Below, one piece after another: positions 61,989-64,000 of a DNA stretch of 64,000 nucleotides. Source of the stretch: an uncultured bacterium (GTDB taxonomy: Bacteria > Bacillota > Bacilli > Lactobacillales > Lactobacillaceae); the NCBI GenBank assembly GCA_905214545.1, contig CAJMMO010000004.1, positions 1 through 64,000 on the forward strand. Direction: 5' to 3'. Below the pieces are notes generated by a model. That model made no database searches. It was given only the letters and a program-made list of their open reading frames with translations, and was not told where the DNA came from. The translations under genes and the position numbers were made by a program. How positions within the stretch are numbered: the stretch's first letter is position 1; each line of letters opens with the position of its first letter.

Positions 61989-63321
61989 GAAAAAGGGCGG
62001 CTTCCTGACAAACATGGGCTTCCAATCTGGGAAGCAATTCTCAGGTTTCCTGAGTGTCGTATTTGCCGGGCAGATCATTTACTCCGCCTTCGAAGCATTT
62101 AAGGGTACTTTCTACGACCTTCTGTTGAAGGTTCTGCACTTAAACAACGCTCAATTGGGTGTTATCTTCTCACTGATCGGTATTTCAGTGTTCTTCTACA
62201 TCCCTGGCGGCTGGATTAACAACAGATTCTCTGTTCGTTCAATCATCGTCGTTTCGATGTTAGTAAGATTCTTAACCGTCTTGGTCATCACTTTGATGAA
62301 CCCAAGTTTCGGGGTCTTAAAAGTCATCGCTGCCATTTGGGGTGTGACTGACGGTATCTTCTGGCCAGCCATCTTAAACGGTGTCGACATGATGTCTGAC
62401 CCAGGCCACAAAGGTTTGGCTTATGGTTTGCTGGAATCAATCCGTCGTGCCCTCGAAATGAGCATGAACTTGATCCTGGTTGGTATTATGTCAGCCTTCG
62501 GCGGCATCGCCATCTTCAAGGGCGGCATGTTCGTTTACAACTTGCTGATCCTGCCAGTCTGCTTCTGGGTTTGGAAGACTGTTCCAAAGAACGGTATTTC
62601 CGAAGACAAGGAAAACGAAACCAGCAAGTCTCTGGACGCCCTGAAGGGTTTAGGCAAGGTTTTGACTATGCCTAAGATCTGGTTGGCAGCCATCACTGCT
62701 TTGACTATTTACTGGTCATACATCAACCTGATCTACACGGTTCCATACCTGCAGGCTGTCTTCCACGTAAGCCAGTCAGCAGCTTCCCTGTTCGGTATCA
62801 TTAACACTGGTGCCATGGGTGTTCTGTGTGGTGCCATTTCTGGTATGTTGACCGACTACGTCTTCCACTCAACTTCAAAGATGATGTTCTTCTCACTGAC
62901 TTTAGTTGCAGTTGTCCTGATCGTCGTTCTGTTGATGCCGAAGACCCCTAACATGATGTGGCCAAGCATCATCTTGCTGCTGATCTTCTCATTCGCTATG
63001 TTCCTGGCTAAGAGTATCATCATGGCTCCTGTTTCAGAAGCTGATGTTCCTGACAAGTACGTTGGTTCTGCGATGAGTTTAGGTTCATTTGCCGGTTACG
63101 CTCCAGTCTTCTGGGCATACGGTATGAACGGTTCCATCATCGACCACAACAAGCCGGTTGCAGCCTACACTAAGATCTTCACTATCGGTGTTGTAGTTGC
63201 ACTTTGCGGTGTTGTTGCATCATTCATCTTGATGATGGTTAACAGAAAGAAAGACAAGGCTAACTACGAAGCTAAGAAGGCTGAAAGAGCCAAGAAAGCT
63301 GCAGCAGAAAAAGCTGAATAA
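61960..63321 (+). CDS. MFS transporter, paralogue 3 of 4, coupled to glpQ
   Basis: A 453-residue, 12-segment major facilitator. ATG at 61960 has AAAGGAAGG just upstream and overlaps glpQ by 29 nt. It shares GFLSVVFAGQIIYSAFEAFKG, GWINNRFSVRSIIVVS and HLNNAQLGVIFSLIGIS with the other paralogues, and is closest to the next gene. The C-terminus is basic (KKDKANYEAKKAERAKK). Codon use is again highly expressed in type. Coupling with an intracellular phosphodiesterase makes it the likely importer of a glycerophosphodiester; this is inference and no relative with that proven role was identified. Confidence 0.85.
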   Translation: MASSSQPGSKKKGGFLTNMGFQSGKQFSGFLSVVFAGQIIYSAFEAFKGTFYDLLLKVLHLNNAQLGVIFSLIGISVFFYIPGGWINNRFSVRSIIVVSMLVRFLTVLVITLMNPSFGVLKVIAAIWGVTDGIFWPAILNGVDMMSDPGHKGLAYGLLESIRRALEMSMNLILVGIMSAFGGIAIFKGGMFVYNLLILPVCFWVWKTVPKNGISEDKENETSKSLDALKGLGKVLTMPKIWLAAITALTIYWSYINLIYTVPYLQAVFHVSQSAASLFGIINTGAMGVLCGAISGMLTDYVFHSTSKMMFFSLTLVAVVLIVVLLMPKTPNMMWPSIILLLIFSFAMFLAKSIIMAPVSEADVPDKYVGSAMSLGSFAGYAPVFWAYGMNGSIIDHNKPVAAYTKIFTIGVVVALCGVVASFILMMVNRKKDKANYEAKKAERAKKAAAEKAE

Positions 63322-63337
63322 TCTTTCTTAATTAAAA

Positions 63338-63369
63338 AACAGGTTCAATTACTGAACCTGTTTTTTTTA
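63338..63369 (+). terminator. Terminator of the glpQ-MFS3 operon
   Basis: AACAGGTTCA (63338-63347) pairs with TGAACCTGTT (63353-63362) with T8 after it. Confidence 0.93.
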
Positions 63370-63385
63370 TACCTTCTAATAGCGC

Positions 63386-63414
63386 TATAATAGTTTCCGT
63401 TGAAAACGCTATCT
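63386..63414 (+). promoter_or_regulatory. Promoter -10 and perfect cre of MFS transporter 4
   Basis: TATAAT at 63386-63391 is followed by TGAAAACGCTATCT (63401-63414), which fits the cre consensus TGWAARCGYTWNCW at every position. AAAGGA lies right after it, so cre sits at the start of the transcript. Confidence 0.75.
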
Positions 63415-63426
63415 GAAAGGAAAAGT

Positions 63427-64000
63427 ATGAGTAAGAATAACAAAGCACATAAGCAAAATAAACTAATGGCTGATATGGGCTTCGACGACGGCCACCAACT
63501 GGCTGGTTTCCTGACTGTCGTCGCCTCAGGCCAGTTGATCTATTCCGGCTTTGAGGCCTTTAAATCGGCCTTCTACAAGGTCTTGCTGCAGGTTTTGCAC
63601 CTGAACAACACCCAGCTGGGCATCATCTTCAGCCTGATCGGCCTGTCCGTGTTCTTCTACATCCCCGGCGGCTGGTTCAACAACCGCTTCTCGGTTAAGT
63701 CGATCCTGATCACGGGCCTGACCATCCGCTTAGTGACGATGTTCATCGTCATCTTCGGCAACCCGAACTTCACGGTGATGCGGATCATCGCCACCATTTG
63801 GGGCCTGACGGACGCCGTCTTTTGGCCAGCCGTCTTAAACGGGGTCGACATGATGTCCAACCCGGGCCACAAGGGCTTGGCCTACGGCCTGCTGGAATCC
63901 CTGCGCCGGACCTTGGAAATGATCATGAACCTGGCCCTTGTCGCCGTCATGTCTGCCATCAGCGGCCTGGCCGTCTTCAAGGGCGGCATGCTGGTCTACA
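63427..64000 (+). CDS. MFS transporter, paralogue 4 of 4 (cut by window end)
   Basis: The first 191 codons of a major facilitator: MSKNNKAHKQNKLMADMGF, then GQLIYSGFEAFKSAFYKVLL, GGWFNNRFSVKSILITG and NGVDMMSNPGHKGLAYGLLES. It is nearest to paralogue 3 in protein sequence but uses GC3-rich codons, unlike it. AAAGGA is 7 nt upstream. The gene continues beyond 64,000 without a stop in view. A perfect cre precedes it. Confidence 0.88.
   Translation, partial: MSKNNKAHKQNKLMADMGFDDGHQLAGFLTVVASGQLIYSGFEAFKSAFYKVLLQVLHLNNTQLGIIFSLIGLSVFFYIPGGWFNNRFSVKSILITGLTIRLVTMFIVIFGNPNFTVMRIIATIWGLTDAVFWPAVLNGVDMMSNPGHKGLAYGLLESLRRTLEMIMNLALVAVMSAISGLAVFKGGMLVY

Overview
The window looks like a chromosomal segment of a Lactobacillus of the L. 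delbrueckii type. Supporting signs are the camS-gatCAB-dagK order, SLAP-type surface proteins, an aggregation-promoting factor, an ISL3-family transposase remnant, encoded tRNAs without CCA, CcpA-type cre sites, and a G+C-rich, strongly GC3-biased coding style in most genes. The first 2 kb and the surface-protein block at 45-50 kb are visibly A+T-richer.

Layout. 1-2,050: an A+T-rich accessory patch. Two pieces of one ApeA-like (HEPN) anti-phage gene lie on either side of a cold-shock gene and an ISL3 transposase fragment. 2,060-18,300: housekeeping genes: rlmD-type rRNA methyltransferase, NhaC antiporter, BI-1 membrane protein, dihydroxyacetone kinase subunits dhaL-dhaK with a cre site, then the pcrA-ligA-camS-gatC-gatA-gatB-dagK series on the minus strand, a GH73 glucosaminidase and an ECF S component. 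18,350-24,020: tRNA-Leu, a SprT-like gene, a P-type ATPase behind a predicted yybP-ykoY (Mn2+) riboswitch, and nadE-pncB. 24,100-31,700: a tight six-gene minus-strand cell-wall glycan operon (GT32, GT2, GT4, TagA, Wzx-type flippase, TagB-like) with a divergent tagD. 31,740-45,250: GntR regulator, a beta-helix protein, a tRNA cluster around an L-2-hydroxyacid dehydrogenase, MFS transporters, tautomerase, SLAP proteins, a purine permease and a ROK kinase. 45,270-50,000: two LPxTG surface proteins. 50,070-64,000: TetR regulators, GlpT, three of four closely related MFS transporters, a lipoprotein, tRNA-Thr, galE, adhE and a GlpQ-MFS operon.

The main theme is glycerol-phosphate traffic. GlpT, a GlpQ-MFS operon, a family of four related MFS transporters (35.2, 53.7, 62.0 and 63.4 kb), DHA kinase and TagD/TagB are all here, and most of the uptake/catabolic promoters carry cre-like sites. 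The best candidate for an undescribed system is this MFS family: one member overlaps a signal-peptide-less glycerophosphodiesterase gene by 29 nt, which suggests intracellular hydrolysis of imported glycerophosphodiesters. Other points of note are the broken ApeA gene, the mixed TagA/TagB plus Wzx wall-glycan operon, a perfect 26-bp palindrome between glpT and an MFS gene, and 46-bp near-identical terminator repeats flanking an Asp-rich lipoprotein gene. All functional calls are from reading sequence only; no searches were run.
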